Source: an uncultured Clostridia bacterium
Lineage (GTDB): Bacteria; Bacillota; Clostridia; Christensenellales; Aristaeellaceae
Length of the DNA stretch: 32,667 nucleotides
Direction of reading: 5' to 3'
Assembly: GCA_946538615.1 (NCBI GenBank)
Contig: CAMNGW010000010.1
Coordinates: 1 to 32,667 of the forward strand
Positions 1 to 7,670 of the stretch are shown here, one piece after another. The first letter of the stretch is position 1; every line of letters begins with the position of its first letter. The notes under the pieces were generated by a model. The model was not told the origin of the DNA, ran no database searches, and worked only from the letters and a program-made list of their open reading frames with translations. The translations under genes and the position numbers were made by a program.

Positions 1-1
1 G

Positions 2-763
2 TTGAGTGTCGGAGAAACTTACATTACAGCATCTTCCGGGGATGGAAATGTTTCTGATACACTGCATGTGACAGTTGGAACAAACTTGGATTCCAGTTCG
101 TTATTCGTGGTCGACGGAGTATCTGTTGGATTCTATGGGCCCGGTCTGACTGGTGGAAAAATGAGTGCATACAGTTGTCAGGCGCTTGTCTGCATGATAA
201 GAGAACCAGGAGACCTGTTGAACTGCAATGCGGAACTGTCCTTTACCAATGATGTTGACCAATCCATTGTGGAATATGAAGTGACAGAGGGCAATCTGAT
301 CTACGCTGGGGAAGGTGCCTTTGCTATTGCCAAAAACACTTCCAGGAAGAATGTCATTACTGCACATGTTTATGAAGTCAATGAAGATGGCTTAAAGGGC
401 GCTGAGATGGCATTTGCCAACATGGTGGTCTTTGTGCTGAACAATAATGAAAGCACGTTGAAACTGCCTGACAGTCTCGAATGTCTGGATGCCAACGCGC
501 TTGACGGTATTGCCGCGACTATTATCCGCCTCCCTGCACGTGTTGAACTGGAGGAGAACAGTCTGGCAGGTTTGCCCGTAAATACCATGATTTATTTCAA
601 CTCAGATACGATACCTGCTTTTTATGATATGGAGGTTCTGGGCACGGGAGAGCCACGTGATCCGAATTATTTCTGGATTGATACGGGTACACCCACTGAA
701 GAATATTACAACGGCAATGGTTGCTGTGCCAACTATTACTGCCTGGGTACAGCGGGAAATTAA
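2..763 (+). CDS. C-terminal part of a surface protein with Ig-like and leucine-rich-repeat-like segments (5' truncated)
   Basis: The reading frame is open at the window edge, so only the last ~254 codons are seen; the TTG at the edge is an internal codon, not a start. The first ~25 residues (VGETYITASSGDG, ending LHVTV) match the closing strands of a bacterial Ig-like (Big_2-type) domain. Residues ~155-205 have the pattern LPDSLECLDANALDG, then a second LP turn and ENSLAGLP, typical of BspA-like LRR_5 repeats in clostridial surface proteins. The end (FWIDTG, GCCANYYCLG) is cysteine- and aromatic-rich with no LPxTG anchor. The role is probably extracellular adhesion or cell-wall association, which is an inference from the family. 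Anchor, signal peptide and full length lie outside the window. A terminator follows the stop codon. Confidence 0.7.
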   Translation: MSVGETYITASSGDGNVSDTLHVTVGTNLDSSSLFVVDGVSVGFYGPGLTGGKMSAYSCQALVCMIREPGDLLNCNAELSFTNDVDQSIVEYEVTEGNLIYAGEGAFAIAKNTSRKNVITAHVYEVNEDGLKGAEMAFANMVVFVLNNNESTLKLPDSLECLDANALDGIAATIIRLPARVELEENSLAGLPVNTMIYFNSDTIPAFYDMEVLGTGEPRDPNYFWIDTGTPTEEYYNGNGCCANYYCLGTAGN

Positions 764-794
764 TCAGCTGGGTTTGTGAACAGCCAATACAAAG

Positions 795-824
795 AATCAG
801 CCGGATGTCTGTCCGGCTGATTTT
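795..824 (+). terminator. Intrinsic terminator of the surface-protein gene
   Basis: An 11-bp perfect inverted repeat (AATCAGCCGGA at 795-805, TCCGGCTGATT at 812-822) with a 6-nt loop ends in TTTT. It lies 32 bases after the stop codon. Confidence 0.85.
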
Positions 825-1106
825 GTGATATAAACCACACACTTGTCCATATGACTGATGAAAACCTGTACGTTCTGGCGGTGTCCGGCTGTAAGGTGGA
901 CACTGCCGTAAGAATTGTTGGTGCGTCTCCCGTGGTTTAGTAGAGTGTACGGCAAAGAAACGAACTTTCAGATGACAGCCAATTGCAACAGGCAAAAGGA
1001 TCCAGCAGAGGGAAACCACTACAAAACAGTGTCATAAAAAATCATAATTTAATCATAAAAAACACAGGAAAATCATAAATGCTATAGGTTGTTTACCTCT
1101 TGAAGA
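825..1106. other. Intergenic region without a gene
   Basis: I find no supported coding region on either strand; the reading frames present lack ribosome binding sites and recognisable composition. The first ~200 bases have no clear structure. The part from ~1020 to 1080 is strongly AT-rich and carries the TCATAA repeat set listed separately, just upstream of a good sigma-A promoter. Confidence 0.6.
1032..1078 (+). repeat. Four TCATAA motifs with near-helical spacing
   Basis: TCATAA begins at 1032, 1042, 1053 and 1073, giving spacings of 10, 11 and 20 bases, close to one, one and two turns of the helix. The nearest copy lies 34 bases upstream of the -35 box at 1107. Such phasing could reflect a multimeric activator site or intrinsic curvature; which one is unknown. 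Confidence 0.5.
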
Positions 1107-1135
1107 TTGACATGCCAGCAGAGTATTGTTAAAAT
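1107..1135 (+). promoter_or_regulatory. Sigma-A promoter for the small Cys-rich gene
   Basis: TTGACA (1107-1112), a 17-base spacer and TAAAAT (1130-1135). The expected start near 1142 leaves a leader of ~60 nt before the ATG at 1204. Confidence 0.8.
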
Positions 1136-1203
1136 GCGCGTAATCTTTAGAAAGGAAAGAGGCAGAACATCGAATAAAAGATGATTTTGAAAGGTGACCA
1201 GAC

Positions 1204-1407
1204 ATGTGGACAACAAGGAGAATCCGGAGAAAATATAACAATAATATATGCAGACATTGCATTAATGATATGTGTGATATCCATCTTTATCCGAAAGACT
1301 GTAAATATGAACGGACACGCAAGGTCTGTCCGCGATGTAAGAAAGAAGACAAGCATATAGTTTCGGGGTTTAAACTGAGCGGCATGTGGAAAATGCGTGG
1401 AAAATAA
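1204..1407 (+). CDS. Small six-cysteine protein, probably zinc-binding, function unknown
   Basis: The 67-residue product has a basic N-terminus (RRIRRKY) followed by C16-x2-C19, C24, C33 and C42-x2-C45, with H18, H27 and H51 nearby. This layout suggests a compact zinc-ribbon-like fold. The C-terminal part (HIVSGFKLSGMWKM) looks like a conserved tail. The gene is supported by a 17-bp-spaced sigma-A promoter at 1107-1135 and a Shine-Dalgarno AAGGTGA at 1191-1197, six bases before the ATG. No terminator lies between it and the proS promoter at 1431, so transcripts may run on into the T-box leader. I do not recognise a named family; an RNA- or DNA-binding role is only a guess. The short length leaves some chance that it is not a gene. 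Confidence 0.6.
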   Translation: MWTTRRIRRKYNNNICRHCINDMCDIHLYPKDCKYERTRKVCPRCKKEDKHIVSGFKLSGMWKMRGK

Positions 1408-1430
1408 GACAAGGAAACATTAAGAAAAGG

Positions 1431-1459
1431 TTGAAAACCCCTTCTTTCCAGAGTATAAT
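1431..1459 (+). promoter_or_regulatory. Sigma-A promoter of proS
   Basis: TTGAAA (1431-1436), a 17-base spacer and a perfect TATAAT (1454-1459). It sits directly upstream of the T-box leader, with an expected start near 1466. Confidence 0.88.
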
Positions 1460-1465
1460 CGTGCT

Positions 1466-1697
1466 ATCGGCAGTGAAAGGCCTTGCACAGGGAGTGGTAC
1501 CAAGCGAGTGCATGCGGGTGAGAGATGCGCGTACAGATCCTGTGCTGCCCAGCCCGGAGCCGCGGCTAATCCCCGCCGCCTAATCCCCGTGAAAGGATTC
1601 CGAATGAGAGAGAGCTTTTTTGAAGACTCTAAGCCGGGTGGTACCGCGAAGTTCAGTCTTCGTCCCTGCGACAGTTTGGGGCGAAGGCTTTATTATT
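1466..1697 (+). promoter_or_regulatory. T-box riboswitch (tRNA-Pro sensing) controlling proS
   Basis: The invariant T-box antiterminator bulge GGGTGGTACCGCG is at 1636-1648, followed by an intrinsic terminator. Stem I can be drawn as CGGC 1468-1471 with GCCG 1559-1562 at the base. AGTGA (1472-1476) is then the 5' strand of the specifier loop, and GGC 1479-1481/GCC 1547-1549 plus GCACAGG 1485-1491/CCTGTGC 1539-1545 form the upper helix. The 3' side of the specifier loop (1550-1558) contains CCCG, so the specifier can be read as CCC or CCG, both proline codons, which fits the downstream ProRS gene. Uncharged tRNA-Pro would stabilise the antiterminator and allow readthrough. The exact specifier register is inferred by hand. 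Confidence 0.92.
1655..1697 (+). terminator. T-box attenuator terminator
   Basis: A 12-bp stem with two G·U pairs (1655-1666 with 1678-1689) and an 11-base loop, followed by TTATTATT. It is mutually exclusive with the antiterminator formed around 1636-1648. Confidence 0.85.
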
Positions 1698-1727
1698 CGC
1701 CCAATTTCAGAGTGGAGGAACCGATTT

Positions 1728-3170
1728 ATGGCCAACAAGCAGGAATTTGTTACGCATATCACGCCCAGAAATGAAGATTTCTCGCAGTGGTATACCGATG
1801 TGATTACCCAGACCGGGCTGTGCGATTATGCCCCCGTGCGCGGATGCATGATCCTTCGTCCCTATGGGTATGCCATCTGGGAACGGATTCAGGCAGAGAT
1901 GGATGCACGTTTTAAGGAAGTCGGCACAGAGAATGTTTATTTCCCCATGCTGATCCCTGAGAGCCTTCTGCTCAAGGAAGCAGAACATGTGGAAGGCTTT
2001 GCCCCGGAAGTTGCCTGGGTAACCCAGGGCGGAAATGAGAAACTGCAGGAGCGCCTTGCCATACGTCCGACATCTGAGACCATATTCTGCACCATGTTTT
2101 CCAAATGGGTCCAGACCTGGCGCGATCTGCCTATGAAATACAATCAGTGGTGTTCAGTAATGCGCTGGGAAAAAGCGACGCGCCCGTTCCTGCGCACATC
2201 GGAATTCCTGTGGCAGGAAGGACATACCATCCATGCAACCGCGGAGGAAGCCCAGGAAGAGACGCTGACCATGCTGGAAGTCTACCGCGATGTGGCTGAG
2301 AACGTGATGGCCCTGCCTGTGTATGTGGGACAGAAGAGCGATAAGGAGAAATTTGCAGGGGCCCGTGCCACGTATTCCATGGAAGCCATGATGCAGGACG
2401 GGAAAGCCCTGCAGGCAGGTACAAGCCATAACTTTGGCACCAATTTCTCCGAAGCCTATGACGTACAGTTCCAGAGCAAGGAAGGCAAGCTGGAGTATGC
2501 CTATGAGACAAGCTGGGGCACAAGCACAAGGCTTATAGGTGCTATTATTATGACCCATGGCGATGAACGCGGCTTGCGCCTCCCGCCAAGGATTGCCCCG
2601 ATCCAGGCTGTCATCCTTCCTATTGCAAGCCACAAGCCCGGAGTGACAGAAGCTTGTGAGAAGCTGGAAAAGGAACTCAAAGAAGCCGGGTTCCGCGTAA
2701 AGCTGGATGACCGTGACACAGTTTCTGCTGGTTTCAAGTTCAATGACTGGGAGCTCAAGGGCGTACCTGTGCGCCTTGAGGTGGGCCCGAGGGACCTCGA
2801 AAACGGTGTTGTCACGATCTTCCGCCGTGACACCTGTGAAAAGAGCACAATGCCCCTTGATGGCATTGCTGGCGAACTGCAGGCGCTCCTGGATGATATC
2901 CAGAAAGGACTGTATGAACAGGCCAAACAGTTCCGGGATGCGCATACGTACACAGTCAGCAATATGGATGAGCTGGGCAAAGCTGTTGAGACAGGTTTTG
3001 CCAAGGCCATGTGGTGCGGAGAACGGGAGTGCGAGGATACGATCAAGGAAAAGTTCAACGCAAGCTCAAGAAATATGCCTTTCGATCAGTCAGGGGAAAC
3101 ATTTGGTGATACCTGCGTATGCTGCGGCAAAAAAGCCAAGCATGTCATGTATTTTGCAAAAGCCTATTGA
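1728..3170 (+). CDS. proS: Prolyl-tRNA synthetase, archaeal/eukaryotic type (ProS type 3)
   Basis: This enzyme charges tRNA-Pro with proline in the cytoplasm. The 480-residue length without an inserted editing domain is that of the short archaeal/eukaryotic-type ProRS found in some clostridia, mycoplasmas and Bacteroidetes. Class II features are visible: motif 2-like FLRTSEFLWQEGHT near residue 155 and RPTSET near 110. Motif 3 is near residue 280 (THGDERGLRLPP), followed by an anticodon-binding domain (VILPIASHKPG onwards). The cysteine-rich C-terminus (CVCCGKKA, ending AKAY) is also typical of the type. The frame stays open upstream through the T-box terminator, but the start is the ATG at 1728, which has GGAGGA at 1714-1719; the longer version would translate the riboswitch. 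Expression is controlled by the T-box. Confidence 0.96.
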   Translation: MANKQEFVTHITPRNEDFSQWYTDVITQTGLCDYAPVRGCMILRPYGYAIWERIQAEMDARFKEVGTENVYFPMLIPESLLLKEAEHVEGFAPEVAWVTQGGNEKLQERLAIRPTSETIFCTMFSKWVQTWRDLPMKYNQWCSVMRWEKATRPFLRTSEFLWQEGHTIHATAEEAQEETLTMLEVYRDVAENVMALPVYVGQKSDKEKFAGARATYSMEAMMQDGKALQAGTSHNFGTNFSEAYDVQFQSKEGKLEYAYETSWGTSTRLIGAIIMTHGDERGLRLPPRIAPIQAVILPIASHKPGVTEACEKLEKELKEAGFRVKLDDRDTVSAGFKFNDWELKGVPVRLEVGPRDLENGVVTIFRRDTCEKSTMPLDGIAGELQALLDDIQKGLYEQAKQFRDAHTYTVSNMDELGKAVETGFAKAMWCGERECEDTIKEKFNASSRNMPFDQSGETFGDTCVCCGKKAKHVMYFAKAY

Positions 3171-3176
3171 TTTTTT

Positions 3177-3207
3177 GACCGGGTGTATGTTGTTACACCC
3201 GGTCTTT
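3177..3207 (+). terminator. Intrinsic terminator of proS
   Basis: An 11-bp perfect stem (GACCGGGTGTA 3177-3187 with TACACCCGGTC 3194-3204), a 6-nt loop and then TTT. It begins seven bases after the proS stop codon. Confidence 0.85.
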
Positions 3208-3257
3208 CAGTTGACGTACAACAGGGTACACAAAAAACTACAGAAATGAGGGAACGG

Positions 3258-4187
3258 ATGAGCATTATGTTTGATCCTGGCAGCCAGAAGGGGACAGTGG
3301 ACGGGCTGCGTGCAGCAAACCTCCATAAGATCATGATGGAATTGCTGGTTCATACGGGCCAGACCAAGCTGGAGCTGGCACGTTCAACAGGCTTGAGCAT
3401 GTCGACTGTATCTGACTGTATCAATCGTCTGACGGATGCGCATCTGCTCAGTATGCAGGGGACGGGTGTATCCTCGGGCGGCCGCAAGCCGCTGAACTAT
3501 GCTATTGATGCTGATTTCGCCTGTATCCTGGGGGTCTATCTTCAGGCGGAGACGGTCGAGGTCGCCCTTACGGATATGACGGGTAAGGAACGTCAGGTAT
3601 TTGAGAGAAAACGGAACGGGGAGAGCCCTTTGCATTTTCTCTTCAATGCGATCTCGGAAGGTCTCAGGCTGACGGAGGGTACCAGGGTTGCGGCCATCGG
3701 AATCGGGTTGCATGGCACAGTGGAAACAGGTGCCGGTATTGTTCTGGATGATCCGGAGCTGGACTGGGCCAATGTTCCCCTCAGGGAACTGGTGGAGCGC
3801 CGGTATGGGATCCCGGCTTATGTGGAGCATGCGGCATATGCAGCCTGCACCTATCAGATCCTGTTTGGCGCGGCTAAAGCACTGAATGACTTTGTGTGCG
3901 CCTTATCTGTTTTTCCGGACAAAGTGGTTCTTGTCATGGAAGGACGAAGTGTACACGGTGCAACGGGACACTGCGGCGAGCTGTCCCGGCCGGAGGACAT
4001 CCGGGCATTGATGCAGTTTTGCGATCTGGCCGGGCTGATCACGGACCGGGAAGATCTTATCACGCTCCCGCAGGCAAGTTTCCCTCAGGGGGATTATCTC
4101 CATATTGCCAAAGCGTGCGGTCTTATGGCTGAAACACGCTGGTTCGGGACCATTTACGAGCTCAGCAAAGGAGGACACGGGGTATGA
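3258..4187 (+). CDS. ROK-family transcriptional regulator (NagC/XylR-like) with degenerate sugar-kinase motifs
   Basis: A 309-residue DNA-binding sugar sensor. A winged helix-turn-helix lies at ~36-64 (TKLELARSTGLSMSTVSDCINRL). A ROK linker follows (SSGGRKP), then an ASKHA-fold sensor domain (IGIGLHGTVETGAG, HGATGHCGELS). The canonical ROK kinase Asn-Asp motif reads VEHAAYAA here, and the CxCGxxGC zinc motif is missing after GHCGE. It should therefore bind a ligand without phosphorylating it. ROK repressors usually respond to amino sugars, xylose or glucose derivatives. The ATG at 3258 is chosen because GAGGGA lies just upstream; the frame upstream of it runs into the proS terminator. Its stop overlaps the next start (ATGA), so it heads a four-gene unit. 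I could not identify a convincing promoter between 3208 and 3258. Confidence 0.85.
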   Translation: MSIMFDPGSQKGTVDGLRAANLHKIMMELLVHTGQTKLELARSTGLSMSTVSDCINRLTDAHLLSMQGTGVSSGGRKPLNYAIDADFACILGVYLQAETVEVALTDMTGKERQVFERKRNGESPLHFLFNAISEGLRLTEGTRVAAIGIGLHGTVETGAGIVLDDPELDWANVPLRELVERRYGIPAYVEHAAYAACTYQILFGAAKALNDFVCALSVFPDKVVLVMEGRSVHGATGHCGELSRPEDIRALMQFCDLAGLITDREDLITLPQASFPQGDYLHIAKACGLMAETRWFGTIYELSKGGHGV

Positions 4188-4870
4188 ATGACTATCTATC
4201 CATGCTGCATGAAAAAAAGCTGACACTGATTATGAGCCTGCCGGAAAACAATCCTGAAATGTGCAGGGCAGCTTTTGAGGCGGGTGCAGATGTGGTCAAG
4301 TGCCATGTCAATCTCTCCCACAGGGCAAGCGGGAACCAGTTCGGGACATTTTCCCAGAGCCGGGAAGTGCTCTGGCAGATGCTGGGGGACAGAAAAGGCC
4401 CCATGGGCATTGTGCCCGGCGCGGATCCGGATATTGTGGAAAAGGATATGGAAGAAATTCTGAAGATGCCCTTTTCGTTTGTTTCTGTATATGGACACCA
4501 TGCGCCCCCTGCCCTTATGGAGTCACAGATACCAGTCATGGCAGCGGCGGACGCTTCCTATTCCCTTGAGGAAATCAGAGCTTTGGAATTATGCGGAGCA
4601 GGCGTGATTGAGGCCAGCATTGTCCCGGGAAGTGAGTATGGCACAAGACTGACTCTCAGAGACCTGGCTCGCTACCGTGCAATCGCTGATGCCGTAACGG
4701 TCCCCGTTGTTGTTCCCACACAGAGGCGGATTCTGCCCGGAGATGTGCCTGTGCTTGCCAGGACAGGGGTACGGGGAATCATGATCGGCGCCATCGTGAC
4801 AGGCAAAGAAGTCCAGAGCGTGGAAGAGACTGTCCGCGCATTCCGCAGGGCGATTGATGCACTGGCATGA
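4184..4870 (+). CDS. Phosphate-binding TIM-barrel protein, probable sugar-phosphate enzyme, family not identified
   Basis: The 228-residue protein shows (beta/alpha)8-barrel character: LTLIMSLPENNPEMCRAAFEAGADVVKCHV at the start, VPVVVPTQRRI near residue 170, and a glycine-rich RGIMIGAIVTGKE near 200 that resembles the phosphate-binding loop of the last barrel strands. Candidate catalytic residues include K39, H41, H46 and E147 (IEASIVPGSEYG). Size and barrel pattern recall N-acylmannosamine-6-phosphate epimerases (NanE) and HisA/ThiE-like barrels, but I see no signature that fixes the reaction. Translation is coupled to the ROK gene by a 4-base overlap, with AAAGGAGGA upstream. A role in metabolising the sugar sensed by that regulator is inferred. 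Confidence 0.6.
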   Translation: MNDYLSMLHEKKLTLIMSLPENNPEMCRAAFEAGADVVKCHVNLSHRASGNQFGTFSQSREVLWQMLGDRKGPMGIVPGADPDIVEKDMEEILKMPFSFVSVYGHHAPPALMESQIPVMAAADASYSLEEIRALELCGAGVIEASIVPGSEYGTRLTLRDLARYRAIADAVTVPVVVPTQRRILPGDVPVLARTGVRGIMIGAIVTGKEVQSVEETVRAFRRAIDALA

Positions 4871-4883
4871 CGGGGAGATAAGT

Positions 4884-6260
4884 ATGACGATTGCATTGCT
4901 TCCCCTTGATTCCAGACCATGCAACAGCTCGTTTCCTGAAGAGCTGGCAGGTGAAAATACAACCCTTCTTCTTCCGGAAATCATGGATGATTATACCCGG
5001 CCCGCACCGTTTGAGGCGAGCTGCGACTTTCTCATGGACGCCGGTGCCAGGGCTGATGCGTTTGTGATTTCCGCAGACCACCTGGTATACGGCTCTCTTC
5101 TGGCAAGCCGTACGTTCCAGATCAGCGAGACGGAAGCCATCCGACGTGCCGACTTTGTGAGAGAAGTGCACAAATGTTTTCCCGACAAGCCCATTGTGCT
5201 GTTTTCGATCATTATGCGGGCATCAATTTCTGCACTGGCGAGCTCGGACCTGGATGCCTATCAGGCTATGATGGACTATGCGGAAGCGGTGAACAGGGCG
5301 CAGCAGGAAGGGGACGTGTGGTCCGCTGTTGCGGAGCACGCCAGAGCCAGGATTCCGGAGGACGTCCTGGAAACGTATCTGAGCGTGCGCAAGCGCAATC
5401 ATGCGGTCAATCTTCACTGGCTCGATCTGCCGTTCTCAAGTCTGCTGTACCTGCAGGAAGATGCCCGGGTATATGGGTTCCACAGGCTGGAGCAGCAGGA
5501 ACTGATCGGAAGGGCAGAAGGCAGACAAAATGTCTATCTGCATAACGGGGCAGACGAGGGAGGCTGTGTCGCTTTAGCACGCACGCTTCTTGGCGGCAGG
5601 AAAATACAGGCACATGTGGCATGGCTCGGTCCGGATTTTATTGCCCTCTACGAGGACCGTCTTTTCAGCGAAAATGTCAAGGACACGATGCGCTATGTCG
5701 GGATTGAAGAAGACCCGGACGCACAGACGGTCATGGTGGTGGCTCCTCCGCCAGATGCCAAGCAGCAGGAGAATGATGGTCAGGTGCCCGGTACGGATCT
5801 TGACAGGATGGCAGATGCTGTCAACACGCTGCTTGAGGGGAAGAGCCGGGTTTACCTGCTTGATGTGATAGGAGCCAATGGCGGGAGCCTTCGATTGATG
5901 AAAAGGATCCGGCACCCCGAAAGGCTGTGGGGGTACAGTGCCTGGAACACGGCAAGCAACAGTCTTGGGACGCTTGCAGCACAGCTTGCCCTTGATGCAC
6001 TGGAGGATACGGGAAATACGGCCTTCCGTGATGCGAGGCTTCTGGACGATCTTTTGTATCAGTCGCTGCTGCGCGACAGGCTGAATGCATGGGTAAGGGC
6101 CAATGGGGAGGACCCGTTTCAGCTCAAGGACAGGAAGCGCGCAGAAAACAGGCTGCGTGAGATGTATGCACAGAACATGCCTTATCCATGGGTCACGCCG
6201 CATCAGATCTCATTACCATGGGCAAGGACCTTTGAAGTGAAGATCGACAGGGGGAGATAA
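4884..6260 (+). CDS. DUF4127 family protein
   Basis: The 458-residue protein begins with TIALLPLDSRPCN, matching the LPLDxRPxN opening typical of DUF4127, and has SADHLVYGSLLASR at ~63-76, another hallmark of that family. Later conserved-looking parts are VMVVAPPPDA (~285), YLLDVIGANGGS (~325) and WGYSAWNTASNSLGTLAA (~350). No signal peptide or membrane segment is seen, so it is probably cytoplasmic. The biochemical function of DUF4127 is not established to my knowledge; the two Asp/Arg-rich loops look like an enzyme active site. The start at 4884 is chosen for GGGGAG at 4873-4878; upstream codons overlap the preceding gene. It sits 13 bases after the TIM-barrel gene and 1 base before the oxidoreductase gene. 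Confidence 0.8.
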   Translation: MTIALLPLDSRPCNSSFPEELAGENTTLLLPEIMDDYTRPAPFEASCDFLMDAGARADAFVISADHLVYGSLLASRTFQISETEAIRRADFVREVHKCFPDKPIVLFSIIMRASISALASSDLDAYQAMMDYAEAVNRAQQEGDVWSAVAEHARARIPEDVLETYLSVRKRNHAVNLHWLDLPFSSLLYLQEDARVYGFHRLEQQELIGRAEGRQNVYLHNGADEGGCVALARTLLGGRKIQAHVAWLGPDFIALYEDRLFSENVKDTMRYVGIEEDPDAQTVMVVAPPPDAKQQENDGQVPGTDLDRMADAVNTLLEGKSRVYLLDVIGANGGSLRLMKRIRHPERLWGYSAWNTASNSLGTLAAQLALDALEDTGNTAFRDARLLDDLLYQSLLRDRLNAWVRANGEDPFQLKDRKRAENRLREMYAQNMPYPWVTPHQISLPWARTFEVKIDRGR

Positions 6261-6261
6261 T

Positions 6262-7611
6262 ATGAAACGGACAGCAGACATTGCTGTGGTTGGTGCTGGT
6301 TCTTCAGGCATCTGTGCAGCGCTCGCAGCGGCCAGGGAAGGGAAAAAAGTCATTCTCATCGACAGGAACATGGTGCTTGGGGGAACGAATACAGTTTCCC
6401 TTGTCAGTCCGCTGATGGGATTTTCCTCAGGGGGCCGTGAGGTCGTACGGGGGATACCGCAGCAGATTATGGAACGTCTGCGCAAAAGAGGGGGCACACT
6501 GGGGCATATACCGGACCCGCTTGGGGTGACTGAGACGATTACACCTATTGATACGGAACAGCTCAAGCAGGTCTATTATGAGATGCTTCGGGAAACAGAT
6601 ATCACGCTGCTTCTTGGCACGGTGTTCCTTTCCTGTGAAGGAAAGAACAACAGGGTGACCAGACTTACAGTCGCCAACAAATCAGGCCTGGAAGAAATCT
6701 CTGCCAAGGTGTTCATTGATGCGAGCGGCGACGGTGACCTTGCCGTAGCGGCCGGGGTCCCCTTTACCCAGGGCAGGCAGGCAGACCAGCTTTCCCAGCC
6801 CATGACGGAGATGTTCCGGATTGCAGGCGTGGATTTCCGGAAAGTAAGGGCATATATGCGCGCACATCCGGAACAGTTTATTCTTGCCCCCGGGGCCATG
6901 GAAATGCCCTATACCGCTGTATCAGGCTATTTTGACATTGTCTCAAAAGCCAAGGCAAACGGAGACCTGAAGCTGGCAAGGGACCGCGTACTGCTCTTCC
7001 AGGGTGTCCGGGAGGATGAGGCGCTGGTGAATATGTCCCGGGTGATCCGGAAAAATGGTACGGATGCGTATGAACTGACGGAGGCGGAAGCCGAAGGGCG
7101 GTACCAGATTGACGAGATCATGGCATTTTTGCGCAAGTACATCGACGGCTTTGAAAATATCAGGCTATGTGAGACCGGAGCTGCCATTGGTGTCCGGGAG
7201 ACGCGGCATATCAGGTGCATGGCTTGCCTCAAAGAAGAGGACGTGCTTTCCCATGCTGCATTTGCCGACAGTGTGGCGATGTGTGCCTTCCCGATTGATA
7301 TCCACGATCCGGCGGGGCAGACCCTCCAATGGACGAAAACGGATGACGCAACCTTGTATGATGTGCCTTTCGGGGTTATGGTACCTGAGAAAGTCACCAA
7401 CCTCCTGGTGACGGGACGGTGCGTATGTGCAACGCATGAGGCGGCTGCGTCTGTGCGCATTACGCCCACGGCCATGGCGCTGGGAGAAGCGGCAGGAACA
7501 GCAGCGGCCCTTGCCTGTGATGGGACAGATGTACAGATGACAGATGTCAGGGCCGTGCAGGAGCATCTTGTCAGGCATGGCGCAGTGCCGGGAAAGGCGT
7601 TTTTAGAATGA
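6262..7611 (+). CDS. FAD-dependent oxidoreductase (PF12831-type)
   Basis: The 449-residue flavoprotein has an N-terminal Rossmann dinucleotide fold: VVGAGSSGICAALAAAREGKKVILIDR at ~9-35 with GxGxxG and the acidic strand end. LGGTNT follows directly, and IDASGDGDLAVAAGVPF lies at ~150-166. GAAIGVRETRHIRC (~304-317) and a C-terminal FAD segment (LLVTGRCVCATHEAAASVRITPTAMALGEAAGTAAALA, ~379-416) complete the pattern of the FAD_oxidored family often found in sugar and polysaccharide loci. The substrate is unknown. It is the last gene of the four-gene unit and is followed by a shared bidirectional terminator. GGGGAG lies just before the ATG and overlaps the preceding stop region, indicating coupling. 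Confidence 0.85.
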   Translation: MKRTADIAVVGAGSSGICAALAAAREGKKVILIDRNMVLGGTNTVSLVSPLMGFSSGGREVVRGIPQQIMERLRKRGGTLGHIPDPLGVTETITPIDTEQLKQVYYEMLRETDITLLLGTVFLSCEGKNNRVTRLTVANKSGLEEISAKVFIDASGDGDLAVAAGVPFTQGRQADQLSQPMTEMFRIAGVDFRKVRAYMRAHPEQFILAPGAMEMPYTAVSGYFDIVSKAKANGDLKLARDRVLLFQGVREDEALVNMSRVIRKNGTDAYELTEAEAEGRYQIDEIMAFLRKYIDGFENIRLCETGAAIGVRETRHIRCMACLKEEDVLSHAAFADSVAMCAFPIDIHDPAGQTLQWTKTDDATLYDVPFGVMVPEKVTNLLVTGRCVCATHEAAASVRITPTAMALGEAAGTAAALACDGTDVQMTDVRAVQEHLVRHGAVPGKAFLE

Positions 7612-7615
7612 ATGT

Positions 7616-7661
7616 CAAATGAAAAACAAGCAGGTCTTTCGGCCTGCTTGTTTTTCATTTG
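7616..7661. terminator. Bidirectional terminator between convergent units
   Basis: A 19-bp perfect inverted repeat (7616-7634 with 7643-7661) around an 8-base loop. An A-run on the left arm and a T-run on the right arm let it terminate both the oxidoreductase unit and the minus-strand binding-protein operon. Confidence 0.9.
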
Positions 7662-7670
7662 GCTTGTTTC

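Noticed and set aside
1620..1727. Upstream extension of the proS reading frame
   Set aside because: It would translate the T-box antiterminator and terminator, and the ATG at 1728 has the proper ribosome site and family N-terminus.
3211..3240. TTGACG as a possible -35 box for the ROK unit
   Set aside because: No acceptable -10 box lies 16-18 bases on (AAAACT or AAACTA), and the start would fall only ~12 bases from the ATG.
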